64,000 nucleotides of DNA from Streptomyces spinoverrucosus (GTDB taxonomy: Bacteria; Actinomycetota; Actinomycetes; Streptomycetales; Streptomycetaceae), in assembly GCF_006539505.1 (NCBI RefSeq), contig NZ_BJND01000044.1, positions 1 to 64,000 on the forward strand. Direction: 5' to 3'. Numbering within the stretch: the first letter of the stretch is position 1; the number at the start of each line of letters is the position of its first letter. Shown in pieces: positions 9,611-19,123 of this stretch. A program made the position numbers and the translations under genes. The notes below the pieces were generated by a model. The model saw only the letters and a program-made list of their open reading frames with translations. It was not told the origin of the DNA and searched no databases.

Positions 9611-10543
9611 TCACCGCACTCCGTCTGGCAGCACGACGGCTTCCTCATGCGGCCCCGAGGTCCGCTCGGTCACGTCCTGGCCGTAGCGGATGGTCCGACT
9701 CCCATAGGGGATGTGCAGGACGCACCGGAAGGTGTGCGAAGTGACCTGGTACGTCGAGGAGTCGAGGACGAGCGACTCCTCGGCACGCTCCACGGTGATC
9801 CCGCTCTCCGGCGCCGTGACCCCGGCCGCGCGCAGCTGCTCAAGGGTCGGGGCGAGTTCACGCAGGGCCTTGCCTACGACGCCCTGGTCCCGTACGGCGG
9901 TCAGCGCGCCGGACGTCGTCCGGACGCGCAGCTCGATCCGCTGGTCCGAGGCGGTGAGGGAGACCGCGTCGCCGTAGTCCTCGAACGCGTCCAGCGCGGC
10001 GACCGGATCCTCGACCTTGTCCGCGATCTCCGGGTCGGAGAGGGGCCCTTGCCGCCAGGCGGCGTCGCCCTCCTTCACGTACCCGACGCCGTCGACGACG
10101 TAGATCTCCTCGGACTTGGTCGTGCCCTTGCTGCTCCGGCTGCTGCCCGTGGAGTGCAGCGCCCACGGATCGCCGGTCGTCCGGTACACGTCCGCCGAGT
10201 AGGTCGCGCCGCTCTCCTGCCCCTGCAGGACCAGCTCCTCGCTCCCCCGCACGGTGAATCGCCAGCCCTCCTCCGCGGCCATCGCCTCCTTGGCCCGGGT
10301 GAGGAACTCCGCGACGGTCTGGGGGGTGGGTGCGGGCTCGGTCCCGGCGGGTGCGGCGTCCTGGTGGCTCGGCTCGGAGGGCGGCACGTCGGCTGCCGAG
10401 CACCCCACGAGTACGGCGGAGACGAGGAGCGCGGTCGTCGCGGCGAGGCGCCTTCTCACGACCTTGCCGAGCGGGTTCCACATCCGCCTGTCCGGCCCGC
10501 GCAGGCCGGCCACCCGCGGTATGCGTTCGTCCGCTCTGCTCAT
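9611..10543 (-). CDS. Secreted lipoprotein (LppX/LprG-like fold possible)
   Basis: About 310 residues. A twin-basic signal (V-V-R-R-R-L-A-A-T-T-A-L-L-V) ends in lipobox V-L-V-G-C, giving a lipid-anchored envelope protein. The mature part (F-L-T-R-A-K-E-A-M ... S-G-A-T-Y-S-A-D-V-Y ... V-D-G-V-G-Y-V) has the alternating strand pattern of LppX/LprG/LolA-type lipid-binding lipoproteins, but I cannot confirm that fold by eye. Two starts are possible: 10543 (GGGGG 6 nt upstream) or 10483, which would begin directly at the signal peptide. Divergent from another lipoprotein gene at 10781; the 237-bp space between holds both promoters. Confidence 0.75.
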   Translation of the reverse strand: MSRADERIPRVAGLRGPDRRMWNPLGKVVRRRLAATTALLVSAVLVGCSAADVPPSEPSHQDAAPAGTEPAPTPQTVAEFLTRAKEAMAAEEGWRFTVRGSEELVLQGQESGATYSADVYRTTGDPWALHSTGSSRSSKGTTKSEEIYVVDGVGYVKEGDAAWRQGPLSDPEIADKVEDPVAALDAFEDYGDAVSLTASDQRIELRVRTTSGALTAVRDQGVVGKALRELAPTLEQLRAAGVTAPESGITVERAEESLVLDSSTYQVTSHTFRCVLHIPYGSRTIRYGQDVTERTSGPHEEAVVLPDGVR

Positions 10544-10780
10544 CGGAACCCCCACCCCTTTGGTCGGTCGGCGCAAGGACGCCTTTTCGTCCTCCCGCTG
10601 ATCAAGCGGATGTCGCCTCGTGAGCATCACGGGTGACGAACGTGTTCCTTGGCACACAGCGAAGTCACAGGACGCGTACAACCTTTTGACGCCTCGCGCG
10701 TCCGCCAGGCAACGCATCCACAGGGGTGGCATACGATGCGCGCGCCCTTGATAAAGATCCCGTAAGAGGATGTGCGCACC

Positions 10781-11671
10781 ATGGCAACACGCGTCCTGCA
10801 CCGCCCCATTCGCGGCATATATGCCGTCGTCGCCCTGCTCGCGATCGGCGCGGTGGGGTGCTCGGATGTCTCGGATGCCGTCGACAGCGCCAAGGACGGC
10901 GCGAAGAAGATGGCCCGCCAGCGATCGGTGTTCTCGCTGGGCATCGGGGACTGCTACAACCCGAACGGCGAGGTCGCGGGCGAGACGTTCGCCGTCGAGA
11001 TCGTGCCCTGCGGCGAGGCGCACGCGGGTCAGGTCGTCGGCGAATTCAACATCGACGGAGAGAAGACGTACCCCGGCGAGGACGCGGTCGCGGCGATCGC
11101 CGACGAGCGGTGCCCGGTCGAGGCGGGGAAGTTCGCCCAGGACACCTGGGCGCTCCCCAAGGGGGTCGACCTCTTCTACTACACCCCGACCAAGGAGAGC
11201 TGGGCGACGGGTGACCGCGCCGTGAGCTGCACCTACACCAGTGAATCGGGCAAGTCCACCGGCTCACTGCAGGCCGACGCGAAGTCCTTGAAGCCCGAAC
11301 AGACCGCGTACCTGAAGGGCGCGAACGCCGTCTACGACGCGCTGTGGGCGAACCAGCCCGACGCGGATTCCGTCGAGGAGGACCTGGACGGCTACAAGGC
11401 GCAGGCCAAGGCCGTCGCAGCCGCCCTCGATGCGCACCTAGAAGGCGTGCAGGACATCGAGGGAACGGAGATCGGCAAGCTCCGCGAGCAGCTGAAGAAG
11501 ACCGCCGAGCACTGGAAGAAGGCCGCGAACGCCACCGACGTCGACGCGTTCTACCTCGCCTACGACCGGGCCTTCACCGGCCTCGACCCGAACAAGACGG
11601 TCGCCGCCCGCAAGGAACTGGGCCTGGCCACCACCGTCCCGGCCGACGAAGCCGAGGTCTGGGCGGCCTGA
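10781..11671 (+). CDS. Lipoprotein with septum-formation-type domain
   Basis: 296 residues. Signal peptide with lipobox I-G-A-V-G-C (residues ~23-28), a basic segment, then a domain with paired Cys of the actinobacterial Septum_form type (L-G-I-G-D-C-Y ... I-V-P-C-G-E-A-H-A-G-Q-V-V-G-E-F ... Y-P-G-E-D-A ... D-E-R-C-P), and a helical, Lys/Glu-rich C-terminal half (~170-280). The ATG at 10781 is chosen over the in-frame GTG at 10772 because AGAGGA at 10765-10770 is correctly spaced only for the former. Role at the cell surface unknown; a link to division is only by domain name. Confidence 0.78.
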   Translation: MATRVLHRPIRGIYAVVALLAIGAVGCSDVSDAVDSAKDGAKKMARQRSVFSLGIGDCYNPNGEVAGETFAVEIVPCGEAHAGQVVGEFNIDGEKTYPGEDAVAAIADERCPVEAGKFAQDTWALPKGVDLFYYTPTKESWATGDRAVSCTYTSESGKSTGSLQADAKSLKPEQTAYLKGANAVYDALWANQPDADSVEEDLDGYKAQAKAVAAALDAHLEGVQDIEGTEIGKLREQLKKTAEHWKKAANATDVDAFYLAYDRAFTGLDPNKTVAARKELGLATTVPADEAEVWAA

Positions 11672-11825
11672 CGCCCTGCGGACCGTACGGGGCCGCGTCC
11701 GCCAAGGACCCGGCCTCGCTTCCTCATGCAAGGAGGCGCAGGCGCTCGATGGCGAGGCGACCCGTACCACCCCTGCGCCAAGTGGCGCGGCTCGCACGAA
11801 CTGGCGCAGTGCTTCTCACGGGCCG

Positions 11826-12194
11826 GTGCCCCGGCCAACTGCTGAGCATGCTGCTGTTGTACGCGTACTTCCCGCCGCACCCGCCGCCCCGAACTTCCCG
11901 GTGCCGATCGAGGTGGGCGACGCCACCCAGCTGATCACCGTGAAGGCCAGCGGCTCCTACGCCACCGTCACCGCCTGGGCGAAGGGCTCCTCCGGCTGGA
12001 AGGCGCAGTTCAGCACCAGCGCGGGGCCGGGTCGGATCCAACGGCGTGACCGACGGGGCGACCCGGCAGCAGGGCACCTACACCACCCCACCGGCACGTA
12101 CACGATCACCGAGGGCGCGGACTTCCCGCTCACCGAGTCCGGCGACCGCGGCAGCGAGCGCGGCCGCGCCCACCCGCGCATCGCCATCGGCTGA
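11826..12194 (+). pseudogene. Decayed L,D-transpeptidase-like gene fragment
   Basis: The frame encodes A-P-N-F-P-V-P-I-E-V-G-D-A-T-Q then Q-L-I-T-V-K-A-S-G-S-Y-A-T-V-T-A-W, a recognisable N-terminal region of Streptomyces L,D-transpeptidase-family secreted proteins. An extra G near 12029 shifts the frame (next frame reads G-S-N-G-V-T-D-G-A-T-R-Q-Q-G-T-Y-T-T), and a missing C near 12087 restores it (T-G-T-Y-T-I-T-E-G). The catalytic YkuD part with S-H-G-C is missing and the sequence ends in an unrelated tail. No signal peptide or start with a ribosome-binding site remains. The rest of 11672-12356 shows nothing else coding. Confidence 0.6.
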
Positions 12195-12356
12195 ACCAAA
12201 CGCAGAACCAAACAGTGGCCTCCGGCACTTCGTTCCGCAATGCCGTGACGTTTCCGCACCACCCTGCGCTGACAGAGCAGGTCATCCATGTGACGGATGT
12301 GCCTCACGTCACCAACTCTTCCGGCCTTCCAGGGCCTTCTTTGGGGTGGATTCGTC

Positions 12357-15102
12357 ATGAGTCGTCGTACCCGTCGTACGTCGCATGCGTACAGACCACT
12401 GGGCCTGAAGCGCAGAGCCTGGCTCACGCTCGGTGCCGTCGTCCTGGGGGGCGGGGGCGTCGTGACGTACGCGATCGCGGAACCGTCCGCGCCGGCCGAC
12501 GCCAAGCGGGAGAGCCGTAAGCCGTCGATCCACACGCTCAAGCTCAAGGACCGCGGTTCGGGCCGCAAGGGCCTCGCCAAGCAGGACACGGACCGCTTCA
12601 GCGCGGTCGTGCTGACCTGGAACGACCCCGAGGCGCAGGCCAAGGGCACGCCCGAGGTGCGCAGCCGGGACATCGAGACCGGCAAGTGGTCGGGCTGGCA
12701 GAAGGTCGCGGTCGAGCCGAGCCAGGCGGACGGCGCGGAGGGCGCACAGGCCGCCCTTCGCGGGCGCCACGGAGTCGGCGTGGACCGGCGAGTCCGACGG
12801 CATCGAGGTGCGCCTCGTGAACGCCGACGGCACCGAAGCGGGCGGTCAGCCGACCGGTATGGACGTCAAGTTGCTGGACCCGGGCACGGATCCGGCGGGC
12901 GCCCCGTCGGCCGGCCTGCAACCGGCGGCGTTCTTGGAGGAGACCACGGCGCCGACCGGAACCACGGCACCGGCGACGACCGAACCTCCGGCCACGACCG
13001 AGCCTCCCGCCACGACCGAACCTCCGGCGCCCACTGAAACCTCCACGGACACGGCCGCGCCGACCGGTTCCCCGACCTGGACGGTGACGCCGAGCGCCCC
13101 GGCGTCCACCACGACCACCCCGCCGGCCACGCCGTCCACCTCTCCCTCCCCGACCTCCACGGTCCCGGCCCCTCGCCCCTCCACGGTCGTCAAGCCGCCG
13201 ATCATCACGCAGGCCGGCTGGGGCGCGTCCACGGACTACAACGGCACGCCGGAGTACGGCACCGAGATCAAGGCCGCGGTGATCCACCACACCGGCGTGG
13301 ACGGTGACAACCTGATCTCCTGCGCCGAGACCCGCGCCCGGCTGCGGACCATCCAGCAGGCGCACATCGCTCAGGGCTACTTCGACCTCGGCTACAACTT
13401 CGTCGTCGACAAGTGCGGCCAGATCTTCGAGGGCCGCAGCGGCGGCATGGACCTGCCGGTGATCGGCGCGCACGACATCGGTTTCAACACCGACACGGTC
13501 GGCATCTCCTACCTCGGCAACTTCGAGAAGGCCAAGCCGAGTCGCGCCGGGCTGGACGCGATGGCGCGGGTCATCGCGTGGAAGTTCGGGATGTACGGCG
13601 TCGACCCGACCGGCACGGTGACGCTGACCTCCGGCGCGGAGAAGGGCTACAGCGGCAACAACGTCCCGAAGGGCACGCAGATCACGGTGCCCCGCGTCCT
13701 CGGGCACCGGGACACCAACGCCACGGCCTGTCCCGGCGCCAACCTCTACCCGAAGCTGGGCCTGGTCAGGGCCCTCGCCAAGACCCCGGGCATCTCGCAC
13801 GCCCTGCCCACCTCCGACTACACCCGCGACGGCATCAGCGACCTGGTCGCGGGCACCCCGAGGGCGAACTCCGTGACGGTGGTCCCGGGCGGCGTCGACG
13901 GCCCGGTCACCTCCGCGAGGAAGACGCTCACCCAGAACAGCACCGGTGTCCCCGGCGCCACCGAGACCGGGGACAACTTCGGCGCCGCCACCGCGTGGGG
14001 CGACGTCAACGGCGACGGCCGCGCCGACCTCGCGATCGGTGCCCCCGGCGAGGACGACGGCAGCGGCACCGACCGCGGCGCGGTGACCGTGCTGTACGGC
14101 CCCGGCTTCACGTCCGGCTTCGCGTACACCACCTCCGGAGTCACGGCGTCCGGCGCCAAGCTCGGCTCCACGGTCACCGTCGGCGACTTCAACGGCGACG
14201 GCAAGGCGGACGTCTTCTCGGCCGGCACCGGACGGGGCGGCAACTACAACGTCCGGCTGACCGGCGGCACCACGACGGCCGGCACCATCACCACCGCTAC
14301 GGGTGCGGTGGCCTGGCTGGACTCCGCGACCGGCGACTTCAACCGGGACGGCTACGCGGACGTCGCCGTCAACTACCGCGACACCAGCGGCATCGGCCGT
14401 GTGCTCCGGTTCGCGGGCTCCGCGAAGGGCCTGACGAAGGTCGGGGTCCTCTCCGTCAAGGGCGGCCGCTCCATCGCGGCCGGCGACATGAACGCCAACG
14501 GCTACGACGACATCGTCATCGGCCAGGCGTCCACCACCGAGTCCGGGGCGAAGTCGGGCGGTCAGGTCACGATGCTCCTCGGCACCTCGACCGGCTTCAC
14601 CACGACCGGCATGCGGATCGTCCACCAGGACACGTACGGCGTCCCCGACGTCAACGAGTCCGGCGACGCCCTCGGCCAGTCGGTCTCCATCGGCGACTAC
14701 AACGCCGACGGCTACCCGGACGTCCTCGCCGGCGCCCCGGGCGAGGACCTCACCCGCAGCGGCGTGGCCCAGGCCAACGCGGGCAGCGCGCTCCTGATCA
14801 AGGGCAGCTCGTCCGGCCTCACCGGCACCGGCGCGCTCATGGTCTCGCAGGACACCTCGGGCGTGCCCGGCGTGACCGAGCGGGACGACAAGTTCGGCTC
14901 CGCGGTCTCGCTCACCGACCTGTCCGGGTACGGTCGCGCCGACCTGACCTTCGGCGCGGAGGGCGAGGACGCCGCCAACGGCATCGTGATGTACCTGCCG
15001 AGCAACAGCACGGGCCTCGGTTACACGCAGACCGCCGTCTACAGCAGGGTCACCCTGGGCACGCCGGCGGCGGGCCGACTGGGCGGGACGCTGACTCCGT
15101 AA
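12357..15102 (+). CDS. Secreted PGRP / N-acetylmuramoyl-L-alanine amidase with FG-GAP repeats, frameshifted
   Basis: About 915 residues if read across one frameshift. The first frame starts at ATG 12357 (M-S-R-R-T-R-R-T), with a signal anchor (W-L-T-L-G-A-V-V-L) and a conserved N-terminal domain to about 12750. The second frame continues P-P-F-A-G-A-T-E-S-A-W-T-G and runs to 15102. One extra base in G-C-A-C-A-G-G near 12750 explains the break. Downstream: a Thr/Pro-rich linker, an amidase_2/PGRP domain (V-I-H-H-T-G ... Y-N-F-V-V-D ... G-A-H-D-I-G-F-N ... G-H-R-D-T-N-A-T-A-C-P-G) and six FG-GAP repeats of the type G-D-x-N-G-D-G-x-A-D. It would cut peptidoglycan outside the cell. Either a sequencing error or a recent pseudogene. 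Confidence 0.75.
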
Positions 15103-15118
15103 CGGTCCAAAACGATCA

Positions 15119-15153
15119 GGCCGGGATCTCGTGCGCCGCACGGGATCCCGGCC
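15119..15153. terminator. Bidirectional hairpin terminator between convergent genes
   Basis: GGCCGGGATC / GATCCCGGCC outer stem with a further CGTG/CACG inner stem, lying 17 bp after the amidase stop and 21 bp before the convergent hypothetical gene's stop. Confidence 0.75.
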
Positions 15154-15173
15154 TTCGCCGTCTCGCGGCCGGG

Positions 15174-15605
15174 TCAGCGCCCGGACCCGCCCGCGCCGCT
15201 CGTCGCGTCCCGGCACAGCAACCGCAGCGACCCGTCGCCCGCGAAACACCGCCGCGCCTCGTCGATCGGATCCCACAGGCGGCCGTCCGGCGTGCGCACC
15301 CAGTGGTCGCCGCCGCTCGCCCACCACTCGGCCCCGGCCTGACGGACGATCACCTCACCGGTATACGCCCCGAGCCCGCGCAGCATGTTCTCCACGGCGG
15401 CGTACGGCGTCCCCTCCCGGCGCAGCTCGTCGATCATCCGGTCGGCACGCCACAGGGACTGCGCGGAGTAGTCGAGCCGCAGCCGCGCCCCCTCACGCAG
15501 GGTCGCCACCGCATCCGCCGCCCACCGCACCGGCTTCGCCGCGGCCGAGGGCCTGTTCTCCGGGGTCGCCCCCGCCTGGGTCGTCGTCACAGTCTCGGTC
15601 GTCAC
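15174..15605 (-). CDS. Hypothetical protein
   Basis: About 144 residues from a GTG at 15605 (a second GTG at 15590). No family recognised. The first ~35 residues are Thr/Ala/Pro-rich; the rest looks like a compact domain with W-W-A-S-G-G-D-H-W-V-R-T-P-D-G-R-L-W-D-P, two Cys (R-R-C-F, L-L-C-R-D) and no signal peptide or membrane helix. The frame extends upstream to 15821 but that part lies in a degenerate DNA repeat and is probably not translated. Convergent with the amidase gene; no obvious partner. Confidence 0.55.
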   Translation of the reverse strand: MTTETVTTTQAGATPENRPSAAAKPVRWAADAVATLREGARLRLDYSAQSLWRADRMIDELRREGTPYAAVENMLRGLGAYTGEVIVRQAGAEWWASGGDHWVRTPDGRLWDPIDEARRCFAGDGSLRLLCRDATSGAGGSGR

Positions 15606-15687
15606 ACTGGGTAAAGCGCCCCGCGACAACGTTTCGTCACCCGTTACCGACCACTGCCCGCAACCGGCGCAGGACCGCCCCACCGCA

Positions 15688-16003
15688 CTCTCAGGACAGT
15701 CACAGGATCCTCCCGCCGGGGCGGGTTTACGCTCCCGAATCCGGGGCTCAGCCCTCGGGGGGGGCAAGCGCGCGGACGACGGCGTCACCCCGAATTCCTG
15801 AGCCACCGGCACACAGCCCACGCGGACTTCGACGCGGTCTCAGCACAGGCACAGGTCCCTTCACAGAAGCCGGATGACGATCCCGGATCCGAGGCTCAGG
15901 CCTGCCAGGCCCTCCGGGGCCCAGGCGCGCGGACCCCGACGTCAAGCGAAACCCCCGAGCCACCCAGCCCACGCGGACCCCGACGCGCTCTCAGGACAGT
16001 CAC
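15688..16003. repeat. Degenerate ~150-bp tandem repeat in intergenic DNA
   Basis: Two ~150-bp units plus the start of a third begin with CTCTCAGGACAGTCAC (15688), GTCTCAGCACAGGCAC (15837) and CTCTCAGGACAGTCAC (15988). They share internal blocks such as AGCCCACGCGGAC and GGCGCGCGGACC-like sequence. The 413-bp gap 15606-16018 contains no gene that I support. Confidence 0.6.
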
Positions 16004-16018
16004 CGCACGCGGATCAGC

Positions 16019-16588
16019 TCAGACCTGCCGGGCCCGGCGGGACACCACCGCGCGGAGGATCCGGCGGCCCTCCGTCGATACCTCCCGGGCGCGGCGCAGG
16101 CCGGCTGTGCCGTGTTCGGTGAGGAGTTCCAGGACGGTGATCTGGCGGCGCAGTTCGGCGGCGACGAGCGGGGACATGGCCTCCGTACCACCCTCGCGCC
16201 GGGTGTCGACCGCCGCCGCGCCGTCCCCCGCGGGGTCGAGAAGGCGGTGGATCTGCAAGGACGCCACCGAGCAGCCGTCGGCCCACACCCGCGCCTCGGC
16301 GGCGGAGCGCATCGCCGGGGCGGCGGCCAGCATCCGCCGGACCAGCAGCGCGGCCTCGTCCTCGATGTCCTCCGCGTCCACGACGTCCGCGACGCCCAAC
16401 TGCCCGCGCGCCTTGTCCAGCAGCGCACCCCACTCGCCGACGTCCCCGTTGTCCGCAAGGTTCGCCCACAGTGGCCGCAGCACCTCGTCGTCGCCACCCA
16501 GCAGAGGCACGCACCGATCCAAACAAGCCAGCGCGCTGACGGCCAGCCCCCGCTCGTCGGCCTGCGCGATCAGTTCCACCAGGCTCAT
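16019..16588 (-). CDS. Conserved hypothetical protein, helical
   Basis: 189 residues, acidic and mostly alpha-helical, with no signal peptide, membrane helix or recognised motif. Begins M-S-L-V-E-L-I-A-Q-A-D-E-R-G and ends in a basic R-R-A-R-Q-V. The start at 16588 has GGGAGG upstream at correct spacing (GGGAGGCGTGG-ATG); the frame runs on to 16651 without a better site. Stands alone between the hypothetical gene at 15174 and the hexosaminidase gene. No function can be inferred. Confidence 0.65.
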   Translation of the reverse strand: MSLVELIAQADERGLAVSALACLDRCVPLLGGDDEVLRPLWANLADNGDVGEWGALLDKARGQLGVADVVDAEDIEDEAALLVRRMLAAAPAMRSAAEARVWADGCSVASLQIHRLLDPAGDGAAAVDTRREGGTEAMSPLVAAELRRQITVLELLTEHGTAGLRRAREVSTEGRRILRAVVSRRARQV

Positions 16589-16763
16589 CCACGCCTCCCG
16601 TCCCGGGGCGCCATCGTTACGGAGCCCGCACTTCCCCTTACTGCGCGCCATCCTGCCGTACTGTCACACCGGCACAACGCCGAGTCGGTGAAGGAATCGG
16701 AAGAAACGGTTTTCGGCCAGCCCCCGAAGAAGCCACGGACGAGCCGAAGAAGCCGAGGAAGCC

Positions 16764-18419
16764 TCAGTCGAGCTGATCCGCCAGCTTGCGGAACTCCGCC
16801 CAGGACAGCTCCGGTTCGCCCTCGTCCCACAGCTTCTGGACGGTCGCCCGCAGCGGCATCCGTATCCCCGCCGCGACCTGCGCCTGCGTCTGGGAGTTGG
16901 CGAGGTCGCACCACACCGCGAACGAACCGCCGAGTATCTGCCCGTCGTAGCGCGCCGCAACCGGCTGCGTCCCACGCAACACCCGCGGCGTCCACTGCTC
17001 GTATATCCGCTCACCCGTCGGATAGACGAAGGTCTGCGGCTGCCCGAGGACGTAGTACAGGAACTCGTCGTTGTAGTTGATGACCTGGCGCCCCGCCCGC
17101 AGATACTCCACCGGCAGCCGCGCCCCGATCTCCTTGCCCGTCCAGTAGGCGACCTGGATGTCCTTGTCGGGCTGCACGGACGTACCGGCGTAGAAACCGT
17201 CGTTCCAGGCGCGCGGTGTGCGGTCGTGGGCGCGGACCGTGGCGGCGCGGTCGTTGAGCCAGCCGGTGGCGAGGTCGGCGACGGTCCCGCCGGCGCCGTA
17301 CTCCTGCCGCGCGGCGGCCGCGAGCTGCGGGTACGAGGCCTGGGGGTCGGACGCCATGAGCGCCCGGTACTCGTCGCCGCCGAGGTGCCACTGGTTGCCG
17401 GGGAACAGACCGGCGTACTCATCGAGCAGCTCGTCGACGATCTTCGCGGCCGCCGGATTCGAGATGTCGACAGCCCCGGTGGCCGCAACCCCCTGCGCAT
17501 TGCGCAACTGCAGATCGGGATGCGCGGCGATCACCGCCCCCAGATGCCCCGGCGAGTCGATCTCCGGTACGACGGTGATGTGCCGGCTCTCGGCCAGTTG
17601 GACGATCCGCCGGACCTCCGCCTTGGTCAGATGCTGCTGCGACACGATCTCGGGATGCGAGCTGGACTCGATACGAAAGCCCTGGTCGTCGGAGAAGTGC
17701 AGCCCCAGCTCGTTGAACTTGAGGTCGCCCAGCTCCCGCACCCGGTCCTCGATCCAGTCGGCCGTGAAGTGCTTGCGGGCGATGTCCAGCATCAGCCCGC
17801 GCCGCTCCTTGGCGGGCCCGTCCCGCACGACCCCCTCGGGCGCCGTACCCTCACCGCGCACGGTCTGCTTCAGCGTGCGGGTCCCGTAGAAGACCCCCGC
17901 CTCACCGGCCGCGCTGATGCTGACCCGCCCGCCGCGGACGGTCATGGTGTACGACTCCTGGTTCGCCCCCGCCGCCCCGCTCAGCGCCAGCCGCAGATCC
18001 CCGGCCTTCGTGTCCCCCTTCTCCCCCGCGTAGGTGAGCCCCAGCTCCCCGGCTATCAGCCGCCCCTCGTCGGCAAGCCCGGCGTCGTTCACCACGACAC
18101 GCTGCCCCCGCTCGGGACGCCAGCCGGGGCCGCGCGCCGGGGAGTGGTCACGTACGGCCGGAATGGTCTGCGGCGTCGTGGACAGGGGGTAGGAGCGGGT
18201 GGGCGTCGGGGTCGGCGCGGCGGCCGCCGCGGGGTCGGACGGGCTCGCGGACGTGGTGCCGGGCGCCCGGGCCGTCGTACCGGCCGGTCCGGCGCCGTCA
18301 CCTCCGACCCACAGCCCCAGGCCCAGTCCGGTCAGCATGACCGCGGCGACAACCACCGCGATCAGCAACCGCCTCCGCGTCACGCTTCGCGCCGGCGCCC
18401 GGCGCCTGTGCTGGCTCAC
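16764..18419 (-). CDS. Beta-N-acetylhexosaminidase (GH20), membrane-anchored/secreted
   Basis: 551 residues. N-terminal signal anchor (~17-37), a Ser/Pro/Thr linker (~45-85), a GH20b N-terminal domain (~100-200), and a GH20 (beta/alpha)8 barrel starting at R-R-G-L-M-L-D-I-A-R-K-H-F. The catalytic pair is Asp349-Glu350 in H-L-G-G-D-E-Y, with V-V-P-E-I-D-S-P-G-H and the substrate-binding tryptophans in R-A-W-N-D-G and Y-W-T-G. It releases GlcNAc/GalNAc from chitin- or peptidoglycan-derived oligosaccharides outside the membrane by substrate-assisted catalysis. Length and motifs are normal for Streptomyces. Monocistronic. Confidence 0.93.
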   Translation of the reverse strand: MSQHRRRAPARSVTRRRLLIAVVVAAVMLTGLGLGLWVGGDGAGPAGTTARAPGTTSASPSDPAAAAAPTPTPTRSYPLSTTPQTIPAVRDHSPARGPGWRPERGQRVVVNDAGLADEGRLIAGELGLTYAGEKGDTKAGDLRLALSGAAGANQESYTMTVRGGRVSISAAGEAGVFYGTRTLKQTVRGEGTAPEGVVRDGPAKERRGLMLDIARKHFTADWIEDRVRELGDLKFNELGLHFSDDQGFRIESSSHPEIVSQQHLTKAEVRRIVQLAESRHITVVPEIDSPGHLGAVIAAHPDLQLRNAQGVAATGAVDISNPAAAKIVDELLDEYAGLFPGNQWHLGGDEYRALMASDPQASYPQLAAAARQEYGAGGTVADLATGWLNDRAATVRAHDRTPRAWNDGFYAGTSVQPDKDIQVAYWTGKEIGARLPVEYLRAGRQVINYNDEFLYYVLGQPQTFVYPTGERIYEQWTPRVLRGTQPVAARYDGQILGGSFAVWCDLANSQTQAQVAAGIRMPLRATVQKLWDEGEPELSWAEFRKLADQLD

Positions 18420-18628
18420 CCCGCCAACGTACGACCAACAGCGTCCACCTCGCGTCCTTAAACTCTCCCGTCCGGGTGAATTTCAGGCATCCCTCGGACA
18501 CGCCGTGACCACTCTCGATAACGTGACGGCACATCTCTCACAGCATCCCCTGCCGACACACGTGACGCCCACGAGGACCCACGCTGCCTGCGCACCGTCT
18601 CCCAGACCTCCCCGGCACCGCCATACCG

Positions 18629-19123
18629 GTGGAGCACTTCAACACCGCCCCCGTCGCGGAACTGCGACGCATGCTGCTGAGCTGCCTCCACAGCCCCCGC
18701 TGGGCCCGGCGGGTCGCCGACCACCGCCCGTACCCGGACGCGGACGCCCTGCTGGCGGCGGCGGACGAGGCAGCGTACGACCTGACCACTGCGGACCTGG
18801 CCGAGGCCCTGGCAGCCGAGTCCCTGCCCACACTCCCGGCGGACACGTACTCCGCCGCCCACACGGCCCTGAGCGCGGCACACGCGGCCTACGAGGCCCG
18901 CTTCGGACACGTGTTCGTCATCTGCCTGGACGACACACCCCAGGCCGAGATCCTCGACCGCCTCCTGGCAGCCATCCGGTCACGATTGACAAACGATCCG
19001 GAAGAGGAACGGGTCATAGCGTCAGAAGAACTCCGCCGCCTAGCAAGAGGACGGCTGGTGAACGCCCTAAGGGGCGCGGGGAACTGCGCGACCAGCCACA
19101 ATGCACCCGCACCCGGCACATAA
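18629..19123 (+). CDS. 2-oxo-4-hydroxy-4-carboxy-5-ureidoimidazoline (OHCU) decarboxylase-like protein
   Basis: About 164 residues of the UraD family: S-P-R-W-A-R-R-V-A-D-H-R-P-Y, then A-A-Y-E-A-R-F-G-H-V-F-V-I-C-L and E-E-E-R-V-I-A-S-E-E-L-R-R-L-A-R-G-R-L. The usual H-P-x-I-G catalytic histidine motif is not visible; the equivalent stretch reads D-L-T-T-A-D-L-A-E-A-L-A. The GTG at 18629 is the only upstream start, has no ribosome-binding site, and cuts into the conserved region: the frame before it reads L-P-A-H-R-L-P-D-L-P-G, which looks native, so the true start is unclear. UraD acts in urate breakdown, but no other purine genes are near. Confidence 0.7.
   Translation: MEHFNTAPVAELRRMLLSCLHSPRWARRVADHRPYPDADALLAAADEAAYDLTTADLAEALAAESLPTLPADTYSAAHTALSAAHAAYEARFGHVFVICLDDTPQAEILDRLLAAIRSRLTNDPEEERVIASEELRRLARGRLVNALRGAGNCATSHNAPAPGT

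Noticed and set aside
8534..10636. 700-codon plus-strand frame across the sigma copy B and lipoprotein genes
   Set aside because: Lies opposite two clear genes and has only low-complexity Arg/Pro sequence.
12598..15327. 909-codon minus-strand frame opposite the PGRP-amidase
   Set aside because: Antisense shadow; the plus strand has complete catalytic and FG-GAP motifs.
15748..15972. 74-codon minus-strand frame in the 15.7-16.0 kb gap
   Set aside because: Encoded by the degenerate DNA repeat; its similarity to the upstream extension of the 15174 gene comes from the repeat, not from coding constraint.
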